Source: JAGXLC01 sp041686375 (lineage in GTDB: Bacteria > Bacteroidota > Bacteroidia > Bacteroidales > UBA12077). From it: 64,000 nt of DNA. The stretch lies in assembly GCA_041686375.1 (NCBI GenBank), contig JAWLEB010000008.1, positions 1-64,000 on the forward strand, written 5' to 3'. Below are positions 17,652 through 25,897 of the stretch, piece after piece (within the stretch, counting starts at the first letter, position 1; each line of letters starts with the position of its first letter). Below the pieces are notes generated by a model. The model was not told the DNA's origin, searched no databases, and worked only from the letters and a program-made list of their open reading frames with translations. Made by a program: the position numbers and the translations under genes.

Positions 17652-17707
17652 GGAACACGCACTATTTACCTAATTATACTATATAAAAAAGGCTTGCCAC
17701 TCACGGT
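17645..17707 (+). promoter_or_regulatory. Antiterminator pairing of attenuator 1
   Basis: 17645-17652 (ATCGTGAG) can pair with 17700-17707 (CTCACGGT), eight pairs including one wobble, mutually exclusive with terminator 1. The upstream strand overlaps the stop codon of leader peptide 1. Confidence 0.75.
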
Positions 17708-17719
17708 AAGCCTTTTTTG
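17685..17719 (+). terminator. Attenuator terminator 1 of the trp leader
   Basis: Stem GGCTTGCC/GGTAAGCC (17691-17698 and 17705-17712, one G-T wobble), loop ACTCAC, followed by six T's. It stands inside the leader, not after a gene. Confidence 0.88.
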
Positions 17720-17771
17720 TTGCCACAAAAAATAAAACAAAACGATTACTCATGCATAAAACACAAAAAAA

Positions 17772-17828
17772 ATGATGAATACATATAATAATTGGTGGTG
17801 GAACATTTGGCTGACGAATTCATCGTGA
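17772..17828 (+). CDS. trp leader peptide 2 (four Trp codons)
   Basis: An 18-codon frame with two Met codons at its start and Trp at residues 8, 9, 10 and 13, ending TCG-TGA at 17823-17828. It is a second complete leader peptide, placed after terminator 1 and before terminator 2. Its tail shares CATCGTGAGGAA with leader 1, which points to duplication of an ancestral attenuator unit 183 bases long. A ribosome stalled at Trp 8-10 would leave the antiterminator strand (17821-17829) free, while one stalled at Trp 13 would already touch it. Confidence 0.85.
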   Translation: MMNTYNNWWWNIWLTNSS

Positions 17829-17872
17829 GGAAGGCTAAATGCATCTATTATAAGCCCATCGTACTCACGATG
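17821..17872 (+). promoter_or_regulatory. Antiterminator pairing of attenuator 2
   Basis: CATCGTGAG (17821-17829) is the exact reverse complement of CTCACGATG (17864-17872), giving nine Watson-Crick pairs that exclude terminator 2. As in attenuator 1, the upstream strand contains the leader stop codon. Confidence 0.82.
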
Positions 17873-17884
17873 GGCTTTTTTTTT
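17854..17884 (+). terminator. Attenuator terminator 2 of the trp leader
   Basis: Perfect 9-bp stem GCCCATCGT/ACGATGGGC (17854-17862 and 17867-17875), loop ACTC, followed by nine T's. It ends 20 bases before the trpE start codon. Confidence 0.92.
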
Positions 17885-17903
17885 ATCTAAAAAAACTTTA
17901 AAT

Positions 17904-19304
17904 ATGAAAACAACAATCTCAACAAAACACAAAGCATTTTTAGCAGACATCACAACACCTGTAAGTATCTACTTAAAGCTAAGGGATGTCTACGCTGGCT
18001 CCATTCTTCTTGAAAGTTCGGATTTTCACCATATTGAAAATTCATATTCGTTCATTTGCCTTGATCCATTAGCCGGATTTATTGCAGAAAACAATCAAAT
18101 AAAGACAGTCTTAGACAACAATATACCGGAAGTTAAGGAGATGAATAGTTCTGTTGAGCTAACAGAGGCTTTGCAAAATTTCTTTCATTCCTTTGAGTTT
18201 AGAGATAATAACCATCATGTTAATGGTTTTTTCGGTTACATCACCTTTGAATCAGCTCAATATTTTGATAAGATAAATTTTGACACATCAAAAAACGCAG
18301 AAATAATACCAACTGTACGATACCATCTCTATCGCTTTGTAATCTCCATCAATCATTTCAAAGATCAAATAACGATAACAGAGAATCTTTTTCCTGGGGA
18401 AGAGAGTCAACTTGAACAGTTAATATTTCAAATCAAAAACAAACCAATACCCCATTATCCTTTTCATGTTTTATCAGAAGAAACTCCCAATATGAGCACA
18501 GAAAACTTCAAAAATCTCGTAAAAAAGGCGAAACAACATTGTCAGCGGGGTGATGTTTTCCAACTGGTATTGTCTCGTCGTTTCAAACATGATTTTAAAG
18601 GAGACGAGTTCAATGTATACCGGGCCTTACGCACAATTAATCCTTCACCATATCTCTTTTATTTTGATTATGGGAAGTACACTATTATGGGGTCATCTCC
18701 GGAAATTCAAATTAAAACCCAGGATAATGAAGCTTTTGTGAATCCTATAGCTGGTACTTTTAGAAGAAGTGGTGACGATGCAGAGGACAAACAGCAAGCA
18801 ATCCGATTGCTTGAAGATGAAAAAGAGAATTCTGAGCATGTAATGCTTGTTGATCTTGCAAGAAATGATCTGAGTAAATCAACCAATGATGTTAAAGTAT
18901 TAAAATACAAAGAAATTCAATTTTACTCTCATGTCATACATATTGTATCGACTGTCAGAGGTATGATGAAAGACAAAAAAGATGGATTAAAAGTATTAAC
19001 AGATACATTTCCAGCGGGAACTTTAACAGGAGCACCTAAAATAAGAGCTATGCAGTTAATCGACCAATATGAACCGGAAAATCGAAATTTCTATGGGGGT
19101 AGTATTGGGTATATCGATACTCAAGGAAATATAAACCATGCAATAATCATCCGGTCGATGCTGAGTTTACAAAACACATTGCATTACCAGGCTGGGGCTG
19201 GTATCATTAATGAATCAAAAGTTGACAATGAATGCCGCGAAGTAGACCACAAGCTTAAAGCACTTAGAAAAGCAATCTTACAAGCTGAATCCATCAACGA
19301 ATAA
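17904..19304 (+). CDS. trpE: Anthranilate synthase component I
   Basis: Converts chorismate to anthranilate using ammonia delivered by TrpG. The 466-residue protein has the chorismate-binding core with GDVFQLVLSRRF, GSSPEIQIK, NPIAGTFRR, ENSEHVMLVDLARNDL (in part) and GTLTGAPKIRAM. It ends with the GGSIGYID..N..IIIR..... region and QAGAGIINESKVDNEC. The LLES element (residues 35-38), which binds Trp in feedback-inhibited TrpE proteins, is present, so both enzyme inhibition and attenuation are likely. First structural gene of the operon. Confidence 0.97.
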   Translation: MKTTISTKHKAFLADITTPVSIYLKLRDVYAGSILLESSDFHHIENSYSFICLDPLAGFIAENNQIKTVLDNNIPEVKEMNSSVELTEALQNFFHSFEFRDNNHHVNGFFGYITFESAQYFDKINFDTSKNAEIIPTVRYHLYRFVISINHFKDQITITENLFPGEESQLEQLIFQIKNKPIPHYPFHVLSEETPNMSTENFKNLVKKAKQHCQRGDVFQLVLSRRFKHDFKGDEFNVYRALRTINPSPYLFYFDYGKYTIMGSSPEIQIKTQDNEAFVNPIAGTFRRSGDDAEDKQQAIRLLEDEKENSEHVMLVDLARNDLSKSTNDVKVLKYKEIQFYSHVIHIVSTVRGMMKDKKDGLKVLTDTFPAGTLTGAPKIRAMQLIDQYEPENRNFYGGSIGYIDTQGNINHAIIIRSMLSLQNTLHYQAGAGIINESKVDNECREVDHKLKALRKAILQAESINE

Positions 19305-19367
19305 TTAGGTATAACATAAATAAAAATCACATCAACCAAATAAAATAAAAATAAAATTTATAAGTGT

Positions 19368-20021
19368 ATGCAAAAGATACTGATTGTAGATAATTACGAT
19401 TCATTCACCTATAATTTGGTACATATTGTCAAAAAATTGGCCAACGCTCATTTAGAGGTGTTAAGAAACGATGAACTTTTACCGGAAGATGTCCAATACT
19501 ATGATAAAATCATCCTTTCACCCGGACCAGGTCTACCTGAAGAAGCAGGAATAATGAAAGAAGTCATTACCCGCTTCAGCCCTCATAAAAGTATTTTTGG
19601 AGTTTGCCTGGGTATGCAGGGTATAACAGAAGTCTTTGGAGGGAAACTTTACAACATGGATAAGGTTTATCATGGCATTGCCACTGAAATAGGAATCATA
19701 AAAAACGATAAACTATTTGAAGGTCTGCCAGATAAATTTAGAGGAGGAAGATATCATTCATGGGCTGTAGACACTCAGAAACTACCCGGAAACCTGGAAA
19801 TTACAGCTATTGACGAGAACTCAACAGTTATGGCTATCAGACACAAACATTACGATGTAAAAGGAGTGCAATTTCACCCTGAATCCATAATGACACCTTA
19901 TGGCATGAAAATAATCTCTAATTGGTTGGGGACAACAGTAAAAGAAGGCTTAACACTGCCAACGAATGATAATATTAACTTCAATTCGGAAATAATAAAA
20001 AACGGATACCTCTTTTGTTAA
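19368..20021 (+). CDS. trpG: Anthranilate synthase component II (glutamine amidotransferase)
   Basis: Releases ammonia from glutamine for TrpE. The 217-residue class I amidotransferase has DNYDSFTYNLV, the SPGPGLPEEAG loop, the catalytic Cys80 in GVCLGMQG and the His-Glu pair in VQFHPESIMT. The C-terminal tail after the catalytic domain is about 25 residues longer than usual. It is separate from trpD, unlike in enteric bacteria. Confidence 0.97.
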   Translation: MQKILIVDNYDSFTYNLVHIVKKLANAHLEVLRNDELLPEDVQYYDKIILSPGPGLPEEAGIMKEVITRFSPHKSIFGVCLGMQGITEVFGGKLYNMDKVYHGIATEIGIIKNDKLFEGLPDKFRGGRYHSWAVDTQKLPGNLEITAIDENSTVMAIRHKHYDVKGVQFHPESIMTPYGMKIISNWLGTTVKEGLTLPTNDNINFNSEIIKNGYLFC

Positions 20022-20037
20022 ATAAAAAAATAAACAT

Positions 20038-21033
20038 ATGAAAACAACATTGGAAACACTTTTTTCCCATCATCGCTTAACAAAACAAAAAGCGAAAGAA
20101 TTATTACTTGAGCTGGCCAAAGGAACATATAATGATTCCCAGATGGCTTCCTTTCTCACAGTATATCGCATGCGTAATATGACAGTAGATGAGTTAAATG
20201 GCTTTAGAGAAGCAATGCTTGAGCTATCTTTACCTGTTGATTTTAGTGACTTTAATACAATAGACCTATGTGGTACAGGAGGGGATGGAAAAAATACATT
20301 CAACATATCAACGTTATCTTCATTTGTTGCAGCCGGGGCTGGCCTAAAAGTTGCTAAACATGGCAACTATAGTGTTTCATCAGCGTGTGGTTCATCAAAC
20401 GTGCTCGAATATTTTGGATATTCCTTTTCTAATAGTCAGGATAAACTCAGACAAGAACTAGATAAATGTAACATCTGCTTTTTACATGCTCCATTGTTTC
20501 ATCCCGCGATGAAAAATGTAGCCCCCGTTCGAAAAGAACTCGGGGTCAAAACATTTTTCAATATGCTTGGGCCCTTGGTTAATCCAAGTGACCCTCAAAA
20601 TCAATTAATTGGAGTATTTAGTTCCGAATTATGCCGACTCTATAACTATCTCTATCAAAATATTGAAAAAAACTATATGATTGTTCACAGTCTTGATGGT
20701 TATGATGAAATCTCACTCACAGGTTCGGCACGCATAGAATCTTCTAACGGCAGTGAAATCATAAATGCCGAAGAATTCACCAAAACAAAATTCTCTCCGG
20801 AAGACATAGCCGGTGGTATTGATGTTAGTAGTTCAGCGAAAATATTCCTTAATATTCTTAATGGAAATGGAACAAAAGCACAAAATGAGGTAGTTATTGT
20901 AAACACTGCTCTTGCAATTCAGTGTTATTATCCCGACAAATCACGGGAAGAATGTTTAAACAGGGCAAGAAAGTCATTATTGGATAAAGAAGCCTTAAAA
21001 GTATTCAAAAAATTAATCGAAATGCAACCATGA
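20038..21033 (+). CDS. trpD: Anthranilate phosphoribosyltransferase
   Basis: Joins anthranilate to phosphoribosyl pyrophosphate. The 331-residue protein contains the PRPP site DLCGTGGDGKNTFNIST (residues 77-93), KHGNYSVSSACGSSNVLEYFG (in part) and LHAPLFHPAMKNVAPVRKELG (in part). The C-terminal INAEEF and NGNGTKAQNEVVIVNTA segments follow. It overlaps trpC by four bases. Confidence 0.97.
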   Translation: MKTTLETLFSHHRLTKQKAKELLLELAKGTYNDSQMASFLTVYRMRNMTVDELNGFREAMLELSLPVDFSDFNTIDLCGTGGDGKNTFNISTLSSFVAAGAGLKVAKHGNYSVSSACGSSNVLEYFGYSFSNSQDKLRQELDKCNICFLHAPLFHPAMKNVAPVRKELGVKTFFNMLGPLVNPSDPQNQLIGVFSSELCRLYNYLYQNIEKNYMIVHSLDGYDEISLTGSARIESSNGSEIINAEEFTKTKFSPEDIAGGIDVSSSAKIFLNILNGNGTKAQNEVVIVNTALAIQCYYPDKSREECLNRARKSLLDKEALKVFKKLIEMQP

Positions 21034-21842
21034 TAAGAGATAGCATTCTACAGGAAATAATAAGTAATAAACATAAGGAAGTTTTAGAGCGAAAATCTTT
21101 ATATCCCCTAAAATTTCTTGAAAATAGCACCTATTTTTCTACAAATCCTGTATCATTGAAGAAATATATTCTGGATAAAAACAAATCGCCCATCATAGCA
21201 GAATTTAAAAGTAGATCACCATCCAAAGGAATTATCAACTCCTATGCAAAAGTAGAACAAGTCAGTCTTGGTTATATGCAAGCCGGAGCTGCCGCTTTAT
21301 CTATTTTGACAGATAAATGGTATTTTGGAGGTTCCCTTGAAAATCTCAAAAAAGCAAGGCAGGAAAATTACTGTCCAATTTTGCAAAAGGATTTTATTGT
21401 GGATGAGTATCAAATCATTGAAGCAAAATCCTATGGAGCAGATGCCATTCTATTAATCGCTTCTATCTTATCTCTCAGTCAAATTAAACAATTTACTCAA
21501 CTTGCCAATTCCCTGAACATGGAAGTAGTTCTCGAAATTCACGATATCTCTGAATTAGATAAAGTCATATCAAATATATCTATAGTGGGGATCAACAATC
21601 GTAATCTGAGTAACTTCCATGTGAATCCATATCATTCTCAGGAATTGGCAATTAAGGTACCCGATCAAAATATAAAAATTGCAGAAAGCGGAATAGATTC
21701 ACCCAAGACAGCTAAGTTGCTTTTAGAAAATGGCTTCAATGGTTTATTAATCGGGGAAGCATTTATGAAACATGATCAACCTGGAAAAGCTTGTAAAACT
21801 TTTATTGATCAAATAAAAACCGAAATAAGTTCGAAATTATGA
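21030..21842 (+). CDS. trpC: Indole-3-glycerol phosphate synthase
   Basis: Closes the indole ring from CdRP. The 270-residue TIM barrel shows IIAEFKSRSPSKGII, LSILTDKWYFGGSLENL, CPILQKDFIVDEYQI, GINNRNLSNFHV and IAESGI. It is monofunctional, with trpF as a separate gene. ATGA overlaps join it to both neighbours. Confidence 0.97.
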   Translation: MIRDSILQEIISNKHKEVLERKSLYPLKFLENSTYFSTNPVSLKKYILDKNKSPIIAEFKSRSPSKGIINSYAKVEQVSLGYMQAGAAALSILTDKWYFGGSLENLKKARQENYCPILQKDFIVDEYQIIEAKSYGADAILLIASILSLSQIKQFTQLANSLNMEVVLEIHDISELDKVISNISIVGINNRNLSNFHVNPYHSQELAIKVPDQNIKIAESGIDSPKTAKLLLENGFNGLLIGEAFMKHDQPGKACKTFIDQIKTEISSKL

Positions 21843-22462
21843 AAATAAAAGTATGCGGGTTAAAAGAAAGTAACAATATGAACCAGTTAATCAAAACTGT
21901 GAAACCTGATTATGCAGGCTTAATATTCTTCCCAGAATCACGACGATATGTAGCATCCTCATTAAAGCCGGGCTTTATCAAAGACATAAAAGACAAAACA
22001 AATTTGACCGGTGTCTTTGTCAATGCTACAATACAAACAATTGAAAAAAATTGTTCAACTTATGGAGTTAATACAGTACAACTTCACGGAGAAGAATCAC
22101 CGTCTTTCTGCGAAAAAGTAAGATCACTAAACTTGAGTGTAATAAAGTCTTTCCGCATTTCCCAAAACTTTACTTTCAAAATTATGAAAGATTATATCGG
22201 TTCATGTGATTATTTTCTTTTCGACACATATGATAAGCTCAAAGGTGGTACCGGCAAAAAATTTAACTGGCAACTATTAAATCATTATAATTTCCCTAAG
22301 CCTTTTTTTATAAGCGGAGGAATTGGCCCGGCGGATGCTGGCAGGATAAAAAACATAAATCACCCGTCTTTATATGGAGTAGATATTAACAGCAGATTTG
22401 AAAAGGAACAGGGAATAAAAAATATAGAAAAAGTTCAATCATTTATAAATCAACTTAAATAA
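21839..22462 (+). CDS. trpF: Phosphoribosylanthranilate isomerase
   Basis: Amadori rearrangement of PRA to CdRP. The 207-residue protein carries KVCGLKES at its start with the catalytic Cys, then AGLIFFPESRRYV and VQLHGEESPSFC. LFDTYDKLKGGTGKKFNW holds the catalytic Asp, and FFISGGIGPADAG and GVDINSRFEKEQGIK follow. Length is typical. Confidence 0.97.
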   Translation: MKIKVCGLKESNNMNQLIKTVKPDYAGLIFFPESRRYVASSLKPGFIKDIKDKTNLTGVFVNATIQTIEKNCSTYGVNTVQLHGEESPSFCEKVRSLNLSVIKSFRISQNFTFKIMKDYIGSCDYFLFDTYDKLKGGTGKKFNWQLLNHYNFPKPFFISGGIGPADAGRIKNINHPSLYGVDINSRFEKEQGIKNIEKVQSFINQLK

Positions 22463-22470
22463 AATAAGCA

Positions 22471-23661
22471 ATGATAACAAAAAAATACAGAGCGAATGAT
22501 CAAGGATTTTACGGAAAATATGGAGGCGCATTCATACCGGAACTTCTGTATCCTAACGTAGAAGAACTAAGGTCATGTTATCTCGAAATAATTGAGGATT
22601 CAACATTTCAAGAAGAGTTCAGCCATCTACTAAAAGATTTTGTAGGTCGTCCTTCCCCTCTTTATTATGCAAAAAGGCTTTCAGAACATTATTCAACCCA
22701 TATCTACTTTAAAAGAGAGGACCTTAATCATACGGGAGCTCATAAAATCAACAATACTATAGGACAGATTTTAATAGCAGAAAAGTTAAATAAAAATCGG
22801 ATAATAGCAGAAACAGGTGCTGGTCAACATGGAGTAGCAACAGCCACAGCCTGTGCCCTAAAAGGATTAGAATGCACAGTTTATATGGGATATACTGATA
22901 TGCAAAGACAAGCAAGAAATGTAAGCCAGATGAAATTACTCGGAGCAAAAGTAATTCCAGTATATTCAGGCAATAAGACTTTAAAAGACGCTACAAATGA
23001 AGCAATACGAGATTGGATCAAAAATCAACATAATACGCACTATATTATTGGTTCTGTGGTGGGGCCACACCCCTATCCAGATCTTGTTAGTCGACTACAA
23101 TCCGTAATAAGTAAAGAGCTGAAAGAACAATTGAAAGAAAAAACCGGAGATTCAAATCCGGACCGAATTCTCGCATGCATTGGAGGAGGCAGTAATGCAG
23201 CGGGAATATTTTATCATTATTTGGATTCCCCTAATGTTAGACTTTATGGTATAGAGGCATCAGGTTTTGGAATTAACAGTGGTAAAACAGCCGCCACCAC
23301 ATTCAAAGGGAAAAAAGGTATTCTGCATGGAAGCCGAACCATGGTAATGCAAAATACCGACGGTCAAATAACAGAACCATATTCAATTTCGGCAGGATTA
23401 GATTATCCGGGTATAGGCCCTCTGCATGCATTTTTAAAAAAATCCGGAAGGGTCAACTTTTTGCATGCTACTGATAAAGAAGCCCTTAAAGCAGCCGAGA
23501 TGACTATGCGCCTTGAAGGAATCATCCCTGCCCTTGAGTCAGCTCATGCTCTTGCTGCACTTGAGCAAATAAAACACACACCAGATTTGACAGCAGTTAT
23601 AAATCTTTCAGGAAGGGGAGATAAAGACCTTGATACATATCAAAAACACCTTAACATATGA
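22471..23661 (+). CDS. trpB: Tryptophan synthase beta chain
   Basis: PLP enzyme that condenses indole with serine. The 396-residue chain has YGGAFIPELLYPNVEEL, the PLP lysine K92 in LNHTGAHKINNTIGQ, ETGAGQHGVATATACAL, the IGGGSNAAGIFYHY phosphate loop and LEGIIPALESAHALA. It is the standard TrpB1 length. It overlaps trpA by four bases, matching the tight alpha-beta complex. Confidence 0.98.
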   Translation: MITKKYRANDQGFYGKYGGAFIPELLYPNVEELRSCYLEIIEDSTFQEEFSHLLKDFVGRPSPLYYAKRLSEHYSTHIYFKREDLNHTGAHKINNTIGQILIAEKLNKNRIIAETGAGQHGVATATACALKGLECTVYMGYTDMQRQARNVSQMKLLGAKVIPVYSGNKTLKDATNEAIRDWIKNQHNTHYIIGSVVGPHPYPDLVSRLQSVISKELKEQLKEKTGDSNPDRILACIGGGSNAAGIFYHYLDSPNVRLYGIEASGFGINSGKTAATTFKGKKGILHGSRTMVMQNTDGQITEPYSISAGLDYPGIGPLHAFLKKSGRVNFLHATDKEALKAAEMTMRLEGIIPALESAHALAALEQIKHTPDLTAVINLSGRGDKDLDTYQKHLNI

Positions 23662-24431
23662 ACAAAATAGATAAATATTTACAAAAACAGAAAAAAAATC
23701 TGCTTTCATTATACTTTACAGCAGGATTTCCATTGTTGGACGACACAATAAAAATTTTAAGCTCTATCCAAAAATATGGGGGAGATATGGTAGAAATCGG
23801 TATTCCATACTCTGACCCTATGGCCGATGGCCCTGTAATTCAGAATAGTAATACAATTTCTTTACAAAATGGTATGAATCTAAATCTACTTTTCAAACAA
23901 TTACAAAAATTCAACAATTCATATTCCATACCCCTATTACTTATGGGCTATCTTAATCCTGTGCTTCAATTTGGGATGGAAAAATTTTGCAGAAAGTGCA
24001 AGGAAACAGGAATAGATGGTGTTATACTTCCTGATATGCCACTAAAAGTTTACCAAGAGGAATATGAAACATTGTTCAAACAATACAATCTTTATAATAT
24101 TTTTCTTGTCAGCCCGGCTACTTCGGAAAAACGACTGAAAAAAATTTTAAATGCATCTCAAGGCTTCGTGTATTTGGTTTCATCGAGTACTACTACAGGA
24201 AATCAGGTGAATGTTCAGAGACACTTGGAATATGTTGATAAAATTAAAACAATAAAACCCGAAATACCTGTATTGATGGGATTTGGAATTGACAACCAAG
24301 CCAAATTCCTTCAGATATGTGAAAAAGCCAATGGAGGAATCATAGGATCAGCATTTATCGAAAAAATATCGGAAAAGGGAAATATCGAAAACCATATTCG
24401 CCAATTTATTCAAACTATAAAACCCAGTTAA
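23658..24431 (+). CDS. trpA: Tryptophan synthase alpha chain
   Basis: Cleaves indole glycerol phosphate and passes indole to TrpB. The 257-residue TIM barrel has catalytic E46 in VEIGIPYSDPMADGPVIQ and D57 in the same segment, GVILPDMPL, FLVSPATSEKR, GFVYLVSSSTTTG and VLMGFGI. Length is normal. Confidence 0.97.
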   Translation: MNKIDKYLQKQKKNLLSLYFTAGFPLLDDTIKILSSIQKYGGDMVEIGIPYSDPMADGPVIQNSNTISLQNGMNLNLLFKQLQKFNNSYSIPLLLMGYLNPVLQFGMEKFCRKCKETGIDGVILPDMPLKVYQEEYETLFKQYNLYNIFLVSPATSEKRLKKILNASQGFVYLVSSSTTTGNQVNVQRHLEYVDKIKTIKPEIPVLMGFGIDNQAKFLQICEKANGGIIGSAFIEKISEKGNIENHIRQFIQTIKPS

Positions 24432-24432
24432 A

Positions 24433-25443
24433 ATGATTATTCAATTAAACCAACAAATAACAAGTGACGATTACAAACAACTCCTCAGTATTCTAAATAA
24501 ATATAACTTCAATACAAAAAAGGTACGTACCCAGCTTGGTATCTATTTAATAGCACTTGGGAATACCGAATTTGATATTCGCATTATTGGCAATTTAAAG
24601 GGAGTAAAAGATGTTCATGCTGTGAATGACAAACATAAATTAGTCTCGAGAAAATGGAAAACATCACCCACCTCAATTGATTTAGGAGATAATCATTATG
24701 TTGGTGGAGGAGATTTCAGTATCATAGCCGGGCCCTGCTCGGTAGAAAATGAAGCACAGATTCATGTTATTAGCGATTTTTTAAAAGAAAAAGAAATCAG
24801 CATAATGCGTGGTGGTGTATTTAAACCACGTAGTTCGCCTTATTCCTTTCGTGGAGTCGGAATAGAAGGATTACAATATTTTGCCCATGTTTGTCATGAA
24901 AAAAATATAAAGATTATATCAGAAGTAATGCAGGAAGAAATGATCCAACCAATGTATCCCTATGTTGATATCTTTCAGGTTGGTGCCCGCAATTCTCAAA
25001 ATTTTAATTTGCTCGATGCTTTAGGAAAGATAGACAAACCCGTATTGCTAAAAAGGGGGATATCAGGAACTATAGATGAACTGCTTTATTCCGCTGAATA
25101 CATTTTTTCCGGGGGCAATGAAAAAATAATTTTATGTGAAAGAGGAATACGGACCTATGAAAAAGCTTACAGAAACACACTCGATCTAAATGCAGTAGCA
25201 TTGTTGAAAGAAAAGACCCATTTGCCGGTTATTGTCGATCCTTCTCATGGTACGGGAATAAGAGAACTAGTAGAACCCATGACATTAGCAAGTATTATGA
25301 GTGGAGCTGATGGTGTTATGCTTGAAATGCATCAAGACCCGCAAAATGCGCTTTCAGATGGACAACAATCCCTTTCATTAAAACAAACCGGGTCATTACT
25401 GGAAAAAATTAACGCCACAGTAACATTGCACAAAAAGATGTAA
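24433..25443 (+). CDS. aroF: 3-deoxy-7-phosphoheptulonate (DAHP) synthase, type I-beta
   Basis: First step of the shikimate pathway: PEP plus erythrose 4-phosphate. The 336-residue protein has an N-terminal ferredoxin-like regulatory domain of about 75 residues and a barrel domain. The barrel has IIAGPCSVENE (C102), MRGGVFKPRSSPYSFRGVG (in part), KRGISGTIDE, ILCERGIRTYE and IVDPSHGTG. No chorismate mutase domain is fused at the C-terminus, unlike many Bacteroidota AroG proteins. One base separates it from trpA, so it falls under trp attenuation, which links precursor supply to Trp demand. Confidence 0.95.
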   Translation: MIIQLNQQITSDDYKQLLSILNKYNFNTKKVRTQLGIYLIALGNTEFDIRIIGNLKGVKDVHAVNDKHKLVSRKWKTSPTSIDLGDNHYVGGGDFSIIAGPCSVENEAQIHVISDFLKEKEISIMRGGVFKPRSSPYSFRGVGIEGLQYFAHVCHEKNIKIISEVMQEEMIQPMYPYVDIFQVGARNSQNFNLLDALGKIDKPVLLKRGISGTIDELLYSAEYIFSGGNEKIILCERGIRTYEKAYRNTLDLNAVALLKEKTHLPVIVDPSHGTGIRELVEPMTLASIMSGADGVMLEMHQDPQNALSDGQQSLSLKQTGSLLEKINATVTLHKKM

Positions 25444-25492
25444 CTCAACGAAAGTTAATAATTAAAAAGACTCGAAAGATGCAAGAGAATAA

Positions 25493-25804
25493 TCATTCTT
25501 CTTCTACAACAATGTAGATATCTTCATCATCTTTTTTCATATAATATTGTTCTCTGGCAAACTCTTCCAGGTTTTCAGCATCCGTTTTTAACTGATGTAG
25601 TTTAGCGGAGTCTTCTTCAATTTTATCAAGATAATAGGCTTTTTCGTCCTCCAGTTTAGTATTTCGTTGCATCTGTCGTACTCTGTCCACCAGATTATTT
25701 TGATCAAAGAAAATAATCCACAACAGAAAAATTAAAATAGCAAGGATATATTTATTCCTCAGGGCGGGGAGTATCTTTTTCAATATATTCTGGAAGACTT
25801 TCAT
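25493..25804 (-). CDS. FtsB/DivIC-type septum formation initiator protein
   Basis: 103 residues with one membrane helix (about 20-36) followed by a coiled coil (about 45-75) and a short C-terminal segment FAREQYYMKKDDEDIYIV. This is the layout of FtsB/DivIC, a bitopic division protein that bridges the divisome in complex with FtsL and FtsQ/DivIB. The REQYYMKK.DEDIY motif is characteristic. The gene lies downstream of pruA but beyond a terminator. Convergent with the trp operon. Confidence 0.9.
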   Translation of the reverse strand: MKVFQNILKKILPALRNKYILAILIFLLWIIFFDQNNLVDRVRQMQRNTKLEDEKAYYLDKIEEDSAKLHQLKTDAENLEEFAREQYYMKKDDEDIYIVVEEE

Positions 25805-25839
25805 TTGTTATATTATGTAATTTAAAGACAAATGTAAAA

Positions 25840-25873
25840 TAAAAAAGGGGAAGTTACAAAAATAGCTTCCCCT
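25840..25873 (-). terminator. Terminator of pruA
   Basis: On the minus strand AGGGGAAG and CTTCCCCT (8 bp) close a loop and are followed by a six-T run. It lies 25 bases after the pruA stop codon. Confidence 0.85.
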
Positions 25874-25897
25874 GTCAGCGTATCTATTCATCTAATT

